In this document: positions 23,301 to 33,999 of the stretch, in pieces
Position numbering within the stretch: position 1 is the first letter of the stretch
How the letters are laid out: every line of letters starts with the position of its first letter
Origin: Leptidea sinapis
Lineage: Eukaryota > Arthropoda > Insecta > Lepidoptera > Pieridae
DNA: 64,000 bases
Assembly: GCF_905404315.1 (NCBI RefSeq)
Contig: NC_066276.1
Span: forward strand, 10,558,001-10,622,000
Direction: 5' to 3'
Position numbers and translations under genes: made by a program
The notes under the pieces: model-generated
Told to the model about the DNA's origin: nothing
What the model saw: only the letters and a program-made list of their open reading frames with translations
The model's database searches: none

Positions 23301-26300
23301 GGTATTGTAATTATTTCAATAAATTTCTTTTTGGGTGTTGGAGTATCAGTGATAGTTATTATTTCGTCTTTCAGTTTATGTTTAAGGCCAATACAATTTG
23401 TTTCATATGTTGTTTTATCGGCTAAAGGTTTTACAACTTTAGCACAAACTAAAGGTAAATCATCATCACTTTTACTATCAGAGTCTACTGTTGATTGACC
23501 CATTATCTCTGTTTTACTTTCTATTTTATCATCATTTAAGTTTGCTTTTAGTTCTTTGTCTTCAGTATCCCTGTGTTTTAATGATTCGTCAGGATTCTCC
23601 TTCAAAATAGCACTCTGTGATTTTTCTGTTGACATAGCAGCAACTGCACTTGCTTCTTCAGAGTCAGATTCAGTTTCGTTACTAAGTTTTTGCTTAGAGT
23701 TTTTAATTATTGATTGTTTCTTCTTTCTTTGACATGCATAGGCATGTTTATTTAAGGAATGCTCATTTGGAAACACCATATAGCAAATTGAACATTCATG
23801 TATAATATCTTTAGTGGAAAGAGAGCTTTGAACACTTTTATCGTCCGATTTATCTGAGCTTGTTTCCAAATGTTGATCCTTATGTTCAATTAAATGCTGA
23901 AGCTTTTTAAACGTTAGACTACATTTTTTGCATTGATGTACATTTTGTTTATTTACATCAGGTGGCACATTTAGTGCTGCAGTCTTTTTGTTGTTGATGC
24001 CATCATGAGTTTCTCTGTGTTCAACAAGATGGTGGAGTTTTCTAAACGACTTATCACATGGCTCACAACGAAATCCTGCGCTGTGATCCTCAGTTTTTCT
24101 CAACGAAGTATCAGATTTATGAATTTTGCTATCATTGTTTTCAATAGAACTTTTTCTGCTTAATCTCGAAGTCATTCTTGGATTATGAATAATGCGATGC
24201 TGTACCAGATGGTGTAGTTTTCTGAATGTTTTTTGGCAAACTTCACAATTAAAGACAGATGTATTAACACTTTCATCATTAGACTTTTTATTATGATGTT
24301 GAAGTTTATGACTCAGAAGATATGAGAGCTGTCTGAAAGTTCTCCCACATAATTCACAAACATGATTAATAGGTTTCATATTTGTCTTAATTACTTTATT
24401 CACTTCTCTATCTTTCAATCCATCATAAATCTTTTCTTTTACATTATCTGAAGGTGGCGATAAACAAATATTGGAAGCCAAATTTTCGTCCTCACTTTCT
24501 AAATCTGATTGACTCCCCATTGATAATCGTCTAAAATCTCTTGAACTTCGTACTTTACGAGGACTAAGCTTGTCAGAGTCAGACCTATTAGGAGATGGGC
24601 CTGTACAATGTTTAACGTGTTTAAAAACAACATTCTCAGAACGGAATAGCTTAGAACATATAGGGCACACTATATTTTCATTTATCTTTCCCATAGTCCA
24701 ATTCTCTTTTACAATTTCGTCTCCACTGCTTATTTCAGATTCCGAATCACTTCGAACTCTTTTTTCATCCATTATTTTTATTTTTTTCTGGGGACTTGGA
24801 ATGAGATTAGATTTTTCTTCTTTTTCAGGCACTGGATATTTCCGAGGGCGACCTCTCCCTCTTTTAGGGGGTGAAGTTTGGGGAATATTTACATGTGTTT
24901 CTACCTTGATATCTTTATTTTCAGATTGTGTTTCAATAAGCTCAGCAGCCTTAACTAAATTATCAATTGCATAAAAAGGGTCCGAGTGAACTATGTATGC
25001 ATCATTTCTAATGACAGGCTCCTCCGAATTTTTTACAATGTTTTGTATTTTACACAACTTACCGTCAATGTTACGGCTTAGTAGATATGATTTTTTTGGA
25101 ACTACTAAGAGTTTACCTTTATCATTCTTGTCGTCAATTTTACGTTTCTTTTTGGATTTTACATCAATTCCTAAATCTCCTGGTTCAATTAATTGCATAT
25201 CCGCAGACTCTATTACAGGTGTCAACACTTGCTTTCTTTGATGCTTTGTCTTAACTTTAACTTCTTCCTGTGATATTTTACTCTCCAAGGAACCTTCTAA
25301 AGTATCTGAATCTAGTGATTCAGATGCACTGAGGGTAGCATTTTCAGATTCTATTACTGACTTTTTGCAAGGGGAAAGATCTTGACCCTGTATCTTATTA
25401 AGTTCTAATGGGTATTTTATCGTAGAATCCATGAAAACAACTTTAACAGGTTTATCCTCAATAATTGAAATGGGAATTTCATGCTGACGTTTTTCTGTAA
25501 GAGCCGATTGGTATGCGATTTGAACTTTGGATTGATAGTTCTTGTTAGTATTAACTTCATTAGAATGTCTGACGGCTGTTGGAATTTTGTTAAGTTGATT
25601 AATCTGTCTCATATTTTGTTGTTTTAGAGAAGACTTTGCTTTTGATTCTGCAAGCATAAGTTCATTACGTGACAATTTCTTGACTGGCACATCTAACCCA
25701 ACGATAGTTTGATTGTCATTACGAGGATCTCTTTTCTCAAAATTTACGGTGATGCAGTTTTCATAAGTAATGGAGTTACGTCTAGCAAATTTATCAAAAT
25801 CTTTTTCTGTTATAATAGTGTCTTTTTTAACTAGATTCGTGTTTTGAGATGGAGTTTCCCCTGACTTTTCTTTAGGTAATAAAACCATATCTCCCGTAAT
25901 TGGTTCATGTTCAATAATTTCATCATCAGATAACGAATCACTTCCAACATTTTTTAAAGTGTGGCTTTTATTTGTAAAAGGCGCAAGTGTCTGTTTTGTA
26001 TCACTACCCGCCTCTGCCTTTGAAGTACTTGGCTTGCTATTTGTAAAAGGCGCAAGTGTCTGTTTTTTATCACTACCTGCCTCTGCCTTTGAAGTACTTG
26101 GCTTGCTATCAATGGAAAGGGGTAACTCATGCACAGGCCTTTCAACAAAAGGAATACCATGTAATTCATTCATTTTTCTCTCTATATCATCTAATGTCAC
26201 AGAGCTAAGGCTTGGAACATTGTCTTTAGTAATTCCATCTTTTACATTTTTAGTATCACCATGAGTAACCTTTGGTAAACCTCGATTAATACGATCTTCT

Positions 26301-29300
26301 ATTGTAATATCTATTAAATCTTGATTATTGTATATTCTGGATACTTCTTTTCTCAAAACATTTTTATGTTTTGTAGGAGGTGACTGATTTTCTAACTTGT
26401 TTTCCTTAATATCTGTTAGATTTGTGTTAGGTATCATTTTCTTATTATCTGAATTTGAAGATTTTTGGGGTAGACTATTTGTAGTTTTCGGTTGGGATTC
26501 AACCTTAGTGAAAGCGGACGCTGTTGAAGGAGTACTATTAGTGCTAATTTTCAGTTGTTGAACTTTCAATAAATGACTATTACTTGTTTGGCGCTGGCTA
26601 TCAATTTTCTTCAAAACATCTCTTCTATTTAAGTCATGTGGTTGTTTTAATTGATTAGTATTAGGTACACTTGCAGTAATTTTAGGTTCTTTTATCTTAT
26701 TTAAAAACTCTTGTCTGTTTGCTTCAGTCCATTTCCCAAATGGAACCTGAGCTTTATTGCTTGATACATTTGAACTTGAATTTTTGTTTTCATGGACTGC
26801 ATCAATTTCATTTTTTAATTCAGTAGCCATTTTTGCTGGGTTTTTATTAATTTCTTTAACTTCATAACTTTTTATACTTCCACTTTTTAAATCTAAAGGC
26901 ATATCACATTTGATTTCTTCAATACATTTGACAATATCGTAGCTTAGCATACCTGTGTAAGCATCACCATCAGCCTTACATTCACTTTTTTCAGTAGATT
27001 TTGGTGAAGGACTTTTTTCAGACGCTTCCATTTCTGATGTCTGTATGATAAGACTGTTTTTATCAGCAGGTGCACCTATCCACTTCTGACGAGCTTTACA
27101 ATCATTACTATTGGTAGTTGTTTGTGAACAAACATTAGGTACTTCAATTGACAATACATTCAAAATGGGACTGTTGTTACATTCCTTGCCAGGGTCAATT
27201 TTGCACATCTTAGATTCACAATCATTATTTTTATCAGCTGTTTGTGGTAAATCTTTTTTGAGTGGTTCATTTGACAGTGGCGTTAAGCAAAGTTTGTTAG
27301 TACATTCCTTTACTGGCTCAATTGTGCATATCACCTCAGCTTTGCAATCATTTTTAATAGTACTTTGTGGAGAAACTGTTTTGGGTACTACTATATTTGA
27401 CAAAGGCTGTGATATCACACTATTGTCACACTCCTTGACAGGATCAACTATGCACACCTCCTTTACTTCACAATCAATATTTTTATATGTAGTTTGTGAT
27501 GAACAGTTTTCATTTTCTTTAATTAATATTGGTTGCAAAATATGACTGTTAACACACTTCTTGATAGGGACCTCTATGCAAACATCTTTACTACCAATGT
27601 TTTGGAAAGATAATTGTATAGAATCTTTTTTTGAAGGTTCAATAGGTAGTGAAATGGTAGTCATAGACTGTAAAGTATAATTGTTATTTTCTTTGACACT
27701 TTCAATCAAACACACTTTGCTAGAATCACAATCATTATGTCTATCAGTTGTTTCTACAGAAATTTCTTTAGGGACAACTTTAGCTGTTGATAATGACTGT
27801 AAACATGGTTTGCTAGCTTTAAGGTTATCAGTTTCTATAGCTGTTAGTGAAGATAATTTTTCAGGTGGTTGAATTGAGACTGGCTGTAAATTGGGGCTGT
27901 CATTGCATACTTTATTATTAGTTTCATTTAAAAATTCAGGTTTAATAACAATTATATCAGATATTTTGGATATTCCATCAGGTTGCTTGACACATTTTTT
28001 GTCATTTATACCTTCATTGAAGTTAATACTACTATTATCTTCAACTAGCTTTGCTTTGCTTGATTGTGGTAAATCAGCATTTTTGGTTTCTTCCTTTAGT
28101 ACTTCAATTTTTGGGCACTTTAAAGTTTCTACCAACTTTTGCTTGGAATTATTTATATGCACCTCTATAGTTTTCTTAACATTCTCTGAATGCCGGCTTG
28201 GTTGTAGCTGTTGGTTAACCATTGTTTTAGTGAGTGGTATTCCCTCTTTGTTGGGTGTTGAATGGTAAGTCATAGGTGTAAATGTATTTATTAAAGGAGA
28301 TTTTCGAGATTCACTTAATTTCATGGTTTTACCATTTACATTTACTTCTGATTTAGTATCAATCGACTCTTTCTGAGTTTCTGTACCTTTTTCCTTAAAA
28401 GCATTATTTTCAACACATGTAACATCTTTTTCAGAAGCATCACTTTTAAAAATGGTAGCAGAATGTGTATCTTTGGGGATCTTACATAGCTCCTCTCCAG
28501 CAGACATTGATTTTTTCTTAGGCTGTAACATGTATAAATTATAAAATAATTCAAAAGAGTTCTGTTATAATCTTTAAGCTACATATCAATAAATAACTAC
28601 AAAAAAATTATTATAATTACCACTTCATTTTTCACAAAAAAAAATCTATTGATATTTATTTATGGGAATAAGGAAAAGATTTCTTATTTTTTAGAATTTC
28701 TAACGGCTTTATAACCCCTTTTCTTGTACCGGGGAGAACTCTTTATCATATGGCTTGATTACTACAGGGTTACTGATTTTAAAGTCTTATTGAGGCTTAT
28801 GTCAGCATCTATTAAGATTTGGTTGTATACATGTTAAAAGCCGATATATATGCCTGTACTATATGCATATTTAACAGTTATTTTAAGTTATTTGTTATCT
28901 CAAAATTCTCTATAGCTATTAAATTAAAAAAGTAGGAAATAGAAGAAGTAAGATATTATGAATGAAATATTTAGAGATTTATGTAAATAGAAGATATTTC
29001 ATTCAAAATATCTTACTTTAAAAAATCAGTCATAATAAAATCACAAAAATGTTCCTGTTGAGATAATACTGCAAGAAAACAAACTATTATACTATAAAAA
29101 AATATTTATTTCTTTGAAATAGCTGACCTTGTTGCTCTTATTCTAAATCAACAAACACCAAACTATGTAAAGTAACAAAAATATCACAAAAAAAATGATC
29201 AAAGAAGTCTTCTGCAAAATCAGTACAAAATGCTTTGCTGCCCACATTGTCTTGCAACACCAGAGGAATCACAAGACTGGTGGCCAGCCTTTAAGGAAGG

Positions 29301-32300
29301 TGTATGCGCTTTTTTTGTCGGTACCCATGTTGTATCGTCCGGGAAACACCACACAAGGAAGCTCATTCCACAGCTTTGTTGTATGTGGAAGAAAGTTTCT
29401 TGAAAACAGCATTGTGGAGGAAAGCCATACATACAGATGGTGGTGATAATATCAGAATTTGTGGCATGTTGTGTGAAGATGGATTTCAACAGCTGGAATC
29501 AGGTGAAACAGCTCCTTGGAACACTCCCCTTAATAAATGCAGTAGAAGACACAAAATGAAGCGACATCTCACCTCAGCGCCAAGTGATCTAGACATTGAC
29601 AGAGCACTGGATCCCTGATAATTAAGGCAGCTCTGCGGTGAAATGGTACTGGGTTGCGGCAGACCAGAGATGAGAGCTATACTCCATGTGTGGCTCAACC
29701 TTCGCTTTGTAGAGAGCTAGACTGTGGGCCGGCTTGAAGTATTGCCGTGATCTAATTATTATACCCAGATTCTTCGAAGCCAATTTGGCTTTGACATCCA
29801 GACCACGAAATTAGCTATGGCTTGAGATTTCCAGATCCAGTATTCCAATACAAGGCAAGGCTTTAAGGGATGTGTTGTCGAAGAACACTGATACGACAAA
29901 TAGGGTTTTTATAGTGGTAAAAGCTCAAACTTGAGTCTTCTGGCGGTTAAATTGGACAAGGTTGATTTTATCCCATTCCATGATCTTCTCAAGAGGACTC
30001 AAAGACATCATTGAAGACAAATTCTAGAGGCATGGTTATATATGCTCTTGCTAGAACCCAGCTCCACAAGCCAAGTTATGCCTGTTCTTTTTCAGTCAGA
30101 AAAAAGAAAGCACTTAATCTAAATTTTATCTTCATCACTATATTAAACTTAATCAGTTTATCATAGAAAAAATATGAATAAATTCAATAACACTATAAAG
30201 AACTTAGTATTACCTCAAACATACTGTAGACAACCTTAACAATAAAAAAAAATATCTCAAAGAAAATATTATTTCAAACACATTCTGTTTACAAACAGCA
30301 ACATTGCAATACAAGATTGGTTGCAAGACTAAATAAACCTGTTTTTGTCAAATACTATGAGCAAAAAGTTTAGATACTACCCCTCACGCCACATATAACA
30401 CCCTATGGTGGACACCCTAATGGATCACACATCACTAAACAAGTCACCTTTTCACAATCTCCGTAAAGGACAGTCATTAGTGCAGAGGCTGTCTAGCTGA
30501 GGACGAAACGGTCACTCAAGTAATCCTGCAATGGGCAGGGGTGGCTAGCCAACCTTAAACTTTAACAAATATTAGGTCGCTCCAGGAAGTCTGCGAACAC
30601 TGTGTTTTGAACTTCTGGAGGGAGCTGGGCTGGTTGGAGCAACTGGCCAATACTGCACGCAAAATGGACCCATACTAGTGGTTTAATTGCGGAAACAAGA
30701 GCCCCTATACCATACCATACCCCTCACGCAAAACAAATCAAGTTAAAACCCAGTTCATTAGAAAGATATTGATTTTCTTACTTACTTTTGTTTTAATTTT
30801 TTGAGTCATTTTTGAGTTAATACCCAGTTCATTCAAATGAACAATATATAAGATTTGGTATGAACATAAATTAATTATAGTTAATATAATAATATGTTTG
30901 TACAAGTCTATTAATTTAGCAAAGGAAGATTGAAAAAATATACCACATCCATCATCATACATACCAATTCTTTTGGGACTTCTATTTCTATTTCTTCATA
31001 CACCTCTAGGTTTCCTTCAGCATTTTCTCTAAAACAAATATACAATCATAGTCAAACATAAGGTAAAAAAAAATTTAAAGAGGTTACATTGCTTCTTAAG
31101 CACCTTATGTGCAGACAGCAACCAAAATGCTGTTTATCTTAATATATATAAATCCAGTGTCCTGATGTTTGTTTCCAATGAACTCCTAAACTAATGAATG
31201 GATTTTAATAGGGATCACTTTGTGGAGTGCAGTCTAGTCCAACTTGATATATAGGATATAGGTTTTTATTTCAATTTGGGACCCATAATTATTTTTATTT
31301 CCAATATTTGTTTTATGAATTTATTGGCAGTTGTGGTGTGAAACAATTTCATTATAACAACAAGGATAACAGCATATTTTACAAAATTATTCTTGATGTT
31401 AGGAAATATTATTGACAAATTCATCAAACCAGTATTTTATTTATTATGTACAGAACAATGTCTGTTGAGTCAGCTAGATATATTATAAAACAGGGTGCAA
31501 GGCTTGATAGTGTATATTACTTTTTTTTATTTGTAATTTAAGCTTATACATATATAAATATATCGTTAAATTTAAAACAATCAATGTTACAAAAAGTAAA
31601 TACTTTATGTAAATATATTAAACAAAATAATATTAAGTTATAACTAACACAATAATTGTTTTATATAAGTAATATTATCAGTGTTTGTCCATTATAATCT
31701 AACAGCATGAATATTTGTTTCAGGTATAATAAAAAAATAAATCTGTTTTGATTCTGGGCACCGGTCATTACTATAATCACTTGTAAATTTGTTTACACCA
31801 ATCAAATGACATACTCTAAGCTTGTTGGTCTATTGAAACGTGACATTGGCGAGTTGTGGTGCCCCTTCCACAGAAGCCACTAGAAAGAATAGAATAATAA
31901 TATTTTTTTTATTTGCATAGAACTGTATGTGTAGTCTCTGGGTGACAGACAAAAAATAATGTATTTGCCTAATAGCTGGTATATGCTTTTACAACAGGGT
32001 CCCAGAAAATGTACAAACCACATGTGAAGTAAGTAGCAAAAATATTGTATGTGTGCTAGAAGTTACTCTAGCTTATCAATTCAAATGCTTGGTAGACAAC
32101 ATTACAGTAGGTTACATTACTAAAAATTCACTTACCTACTCTCACAAAATTAGCTTAAGTAGGTAGCTTAAAGTCACTCTTTTAACAGTTTACTTTTTAC
32201 AAAATATTATGTGTGGAATGTGCTTCAAGCAGTCATAGAAATTTTTTTAAAGAGGTTACATTTACTGAAGCCTAATGCAAAACTAAGTTATGTACAAATA

Positions 32301-33081
32301 AGTCTAAATCTTTGGTAAAGTACCTGCTCCTTAATATCTTTTAATCCTATGATGGTTAGTCTGGAAAATATTGTGTAAAACTTTTTCATATGAATGAATT
32401 ATTAAAAATAAATATATAGATATGAGAGGAGACTCACCGGACTTTCAAAAATTTAAAACTTGGCTGTTGGCTCTGGTTATCATCCAATATTTGCACAGCA
32501 GCCAATTCTTCTCCACCTGCTTGCCTATACAAATAAAGGTCATTGCCAATGTCAATAGCATCTACATTTTTCCCATCAATCTGCAGGACTACTTCAGTAT
32601 CTTTACTTGGTATAACATCAGCAACATCCAATGAAACTGGTGAATTTTCTTCCAGTTTATGAAGTCTTTCGGGAATTTCTTTTGACGCCTCGGTGTCGTC
32701 TTTACATGCATTATCGTCGATAACAAGCTCATCACCATCATAAGAATTATCCTCAAAAATATTTACACCACCTGATAAAATATTTGCTGCTTCTATATGT
32801 TTTCCAATTTTAAAACTACTTATATCGTTAGATTTCGCTATTGGCGACAAGTTAGATATAAGTTTAGGCTCAGCAATTGTTTCATCAGCGTCCGTAGTTG
32901 CTGAGGCTGATTCTTTTGTCGGAGATATGCTAAATGTGGAGTCAACTTCCGATAAAGAAAAGAATTTAGAAGACTCGCTCTCATTCGCGGTCAAATACGC
33001 TTCACTAGGTGCTAAAGACGTATCCAATGTTGAGTCTTTGGAACTTCCCGCTTCACTACGTATTTGATTCAATCTATCCAT
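20006..33081 (-). CDS. Large C2H2 zinc-finger/AT-hook protein, 4 exons
   Basis: Joined minus-strand exons 33081-32438, 31028-30965, 28522-22720 and 20352-20006 total 6858 bp, or 2285 residues plus stop. All junctions are GT-AG and phases agree (2, 0, 1). In order the protein has: an acidic Ser-rich N-terminus ending in LEVYEEIEIEV; about six degenerate 45-residue repeats (exon 3, first quarter); a 23-residue tandem duplication; an AT-hook-like RGRGRPRKYP near residue 1457; six C2H2 fingers between about 1520 and 1835; a DTPxPKKK repeat; and a final finger of C-x-C type near 2176-2198 in a basic tail. This points to a nuclear DNA-binding or chromatin protein. The orthologue is not recognised; a relative of the Drosophila WOC/ROW type is only a guess. 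The start codon has an in-frame TGA 9 bases upstream. Confidence 0.85.
21410..21840 (+). repeat. Repeat with coding remnant, copy 1 (antisense in intron)
   Basis: On the + strand, after an acceptor-like ATTATTCAG, a 31-codon frame reads GPESRSDHSPSPRSPPRRRP and ends in LAH-stop. About 330 bp of non-coding sequence follow, matching 58200-58830 block by block (CCATAAATCGTAA, GATGCGAAATTTTA, CACCTG.ATCTGGCA). It lies in intron 3 of the zinc-finger gene, opposite to its direction. Confidence 0.55.
21880..22640 (+). pseudogene. Mariner-type transposase relic
   Basis: Broken frames show mariner landmarks in order: an N-terminal helix-turn-helix piece (RRGTNGAETAQ), then ILD.IVACDEMF around the first catalytic aspartate (about 22045-22085), and SFSDFYLFPSLKDYF around the last catalytic aspartate (about 22430-22480). 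Many stops and shifts interrupt it. It sits in intron 3 of the zinc-finger gene, antisense to it. No intact terminal repeats were identified. Confidence 0.75.
22720..28522 (-). CDS. Zinc-finger gene exon 3 (5.8 kb)
   Basis: One very long exon coding residues 237-2170 and the first base of the next codon. The acceptor is TGTTACAG just before CCTAAG, so the apparent ATG at 28531 is intronic. The donor AAAC|GTAAGTA overlaps what would otherwise be the stop codon at 22712-22714. Fingers: CPICSKLF..H..C (a C2HC type), CELCGRTF, CEVCQKTF, CEPCDKSF, CKKCSLTF, and CSICYMVF with H..C. The three middle ones share the spacer RKLHHLV/KKLQHLI, a sign of finger duplication. Confidence 0.9.
25972..26109 (-). 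repeat. 69-bp in-frame tandem duplication in exon 3
   Basis: Two adjacent 69-bp units (25972-26040 and 26041-26109) differ at about two positions. Each codes the 23-residue unit containing SKPSTSKAEAGSD and KQTLAPFTN. The high identity implies a recent event, possibly polymorphic. Confidence 0.9.
29240..30020 (-). mobile_element. LINE-B fragment in zinc-finger gene intron 2
   Basis: The minus strand matches LINE-B from its C-terminal region upstream into the RT: CTTGCAACACCAGAGGAATC, CCTTTAAGGAAGGTGTA, GAAAGTTTCTTGAAAAC and AGTCTTCTGGCGGTTAAATT blocks. Many frame breaks. Same direction as the host gene. Confidence 0.75.
30400..30665 (+). pseudogene. Relic of a LINE RNase H-type C-terminus
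   Basis: Translated pieces parallel the better copy at 56114-56476 on the opposite strand: a VGTL..HTSLNK-like segment, then a zinc-knuckle-like CRGC/AEAV-LR-KR region. I/R1-type LINEs carry such a tail after the RT. Strongly decayed; in intron 2 of the zinc-finger gene. Confidence 0.4.
30965..31028 (-). CDS. Zinc-finger gene exon 2 (64 bp)
   Basis: Short exon between acceptor TTTTAG (31029-31034) and donor TTG|GTATGT. It codes the acidic segment ENAEGNLEVYEEIEIEV. Only the outer of two overlapping AG acceptors keeps the frame with exon 1; the other gives a stop after two codons. Confidence 0.8.
31137..31390 (+). mobile_element. Helitron fragment, 3' end missing
   Basis: Starts A|TCTTAATATATATAAAT and follows the Helitron at 50315-50656 in opposite orientation (AAACTAATGAA.GGATTTTAA, GGGACCCATAATTATTTTTA, ACAATTTCATT blocks). 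The hairpin and CTAG end are absent. Lies in intron 1 of the zinc-finger gene. Confidence 0.65.
31980..32030 (+). mobile_element. Short LINE-A fragment
   Basis: TATGCTTTTACAACAGGGTC and CCAGAAAATGTACAAA match LINE-A at about 9538-9575. Only some 45 bp; inside intron 1. Confidence 0.55.
32438..33081 (-). CDS. Zinc-finger gene exon 1
   Basis: Codes residues 1-214 plus two bases. ATGG context follows AAA with an upstream in-frame stop, so the start is firm. The peptide is rich in Ser, Glu and Asp with no predicted fold. Its last 60 residues, with LYLYRQAGGEELAAVQ and FKFLKV, look better conserved and may form a small domain continued in exon 2. The donor is CCG|GTGAGT. Reading on without splicing gives an immediate stop. 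Confidence 0.85.
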
Positions 33082-33999
33082 TTTCAGTCATCTGAGCTCA
33101 ATAACTAAAGACTGAATACATATTTTCATTCATTTTTACCATTGCGACATGATAAAATGATTTGACGATTGTCCAATTAGCACTTAGATCAGATGCAGAA
33201 AAAATTACGAGTGAAATTTTTATTTGGAACAAACGATAATGAAATAGTGACACTTCACAGTTCACACAAAAACAAAACGATTCCTTTAGTTTCCACTGTA
33301 AACAGGACACATTATATTATGTTCTGTACAAAATGGTCTCTTAAAACGTAATGACATCAAAGCTTTGTTTTTTTATATTTTTAGTTAATTTATTTGAATA
33401 CAAAATTAAACGCAGTACTGTGATCGGTGAACACGATTTATCAACACATCAATGATATATTTAAAGATGGCCGACGTTTTTTTTTTAATACAAATGTCGA
33501 TTTTGTTTGTTCTTCGTACAACGCAAGGAGGAATACATGGTTCTAGCCAATACAGCCAGCCACCTTAAAGTGTTCACAAAGTTGATAGAGTATTGTTGAT
33601 AATAATAATAGGCTAAGGTCGGCTAATGAATGCTAGCCCTGAGAAACGGGCAATTACAAAAAATGCTGCTGATATGCCTGGCTATACACTGAATAAACCC
33701 CAAGTATAGTAACTAGACATCGGTTCGGTGTGGCCAACATGAGACAGATAATAATATCCTATATATAGGTACAATAGGTACAATATATAAAGAAAGTGTT
33801 CTTTCACTATCACTTTTACATCGTAAAACACAACATCGCACCATATTTCCTTCGATTATACTTAAAATTGTCACTGATGTTGAATAAATAGTGGATATTG
33901 CAAACGTTTCACAAGTTTTCTATGCAGCGCTGTCAAGTTTATTTAGCACACTGGGTGTGCTGACCTTGAAAAAACCGTCACCCATTGCGAAACAAAAAA
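33082..33999 (-). promoter_or_regulatory. Zinc-finger gene 5' UTR/promoter region and spacer
   Basis: The gene should start transcription in the first few hundred bases of this stretch. No TATA box is convincing. From about 33350 the sequence is AT-rich spacer. No divergent gene is visible before LINE-B. Confidence 0.3.

Noticed and set aside
22881..28268. Several + strand ORFs of 60-144 codons opposite the zinc-finger exon
   Set aside because: They are antisense shadows of the long coding exon: hydrophobic low-complexity translations, no splice context.
28523..28531. ATG at 28531 as the zinc-finger protein start
   Set aside because: It lies in the acceptor region (ATGTTACAG) of intron 2; upstream exons join in frame.
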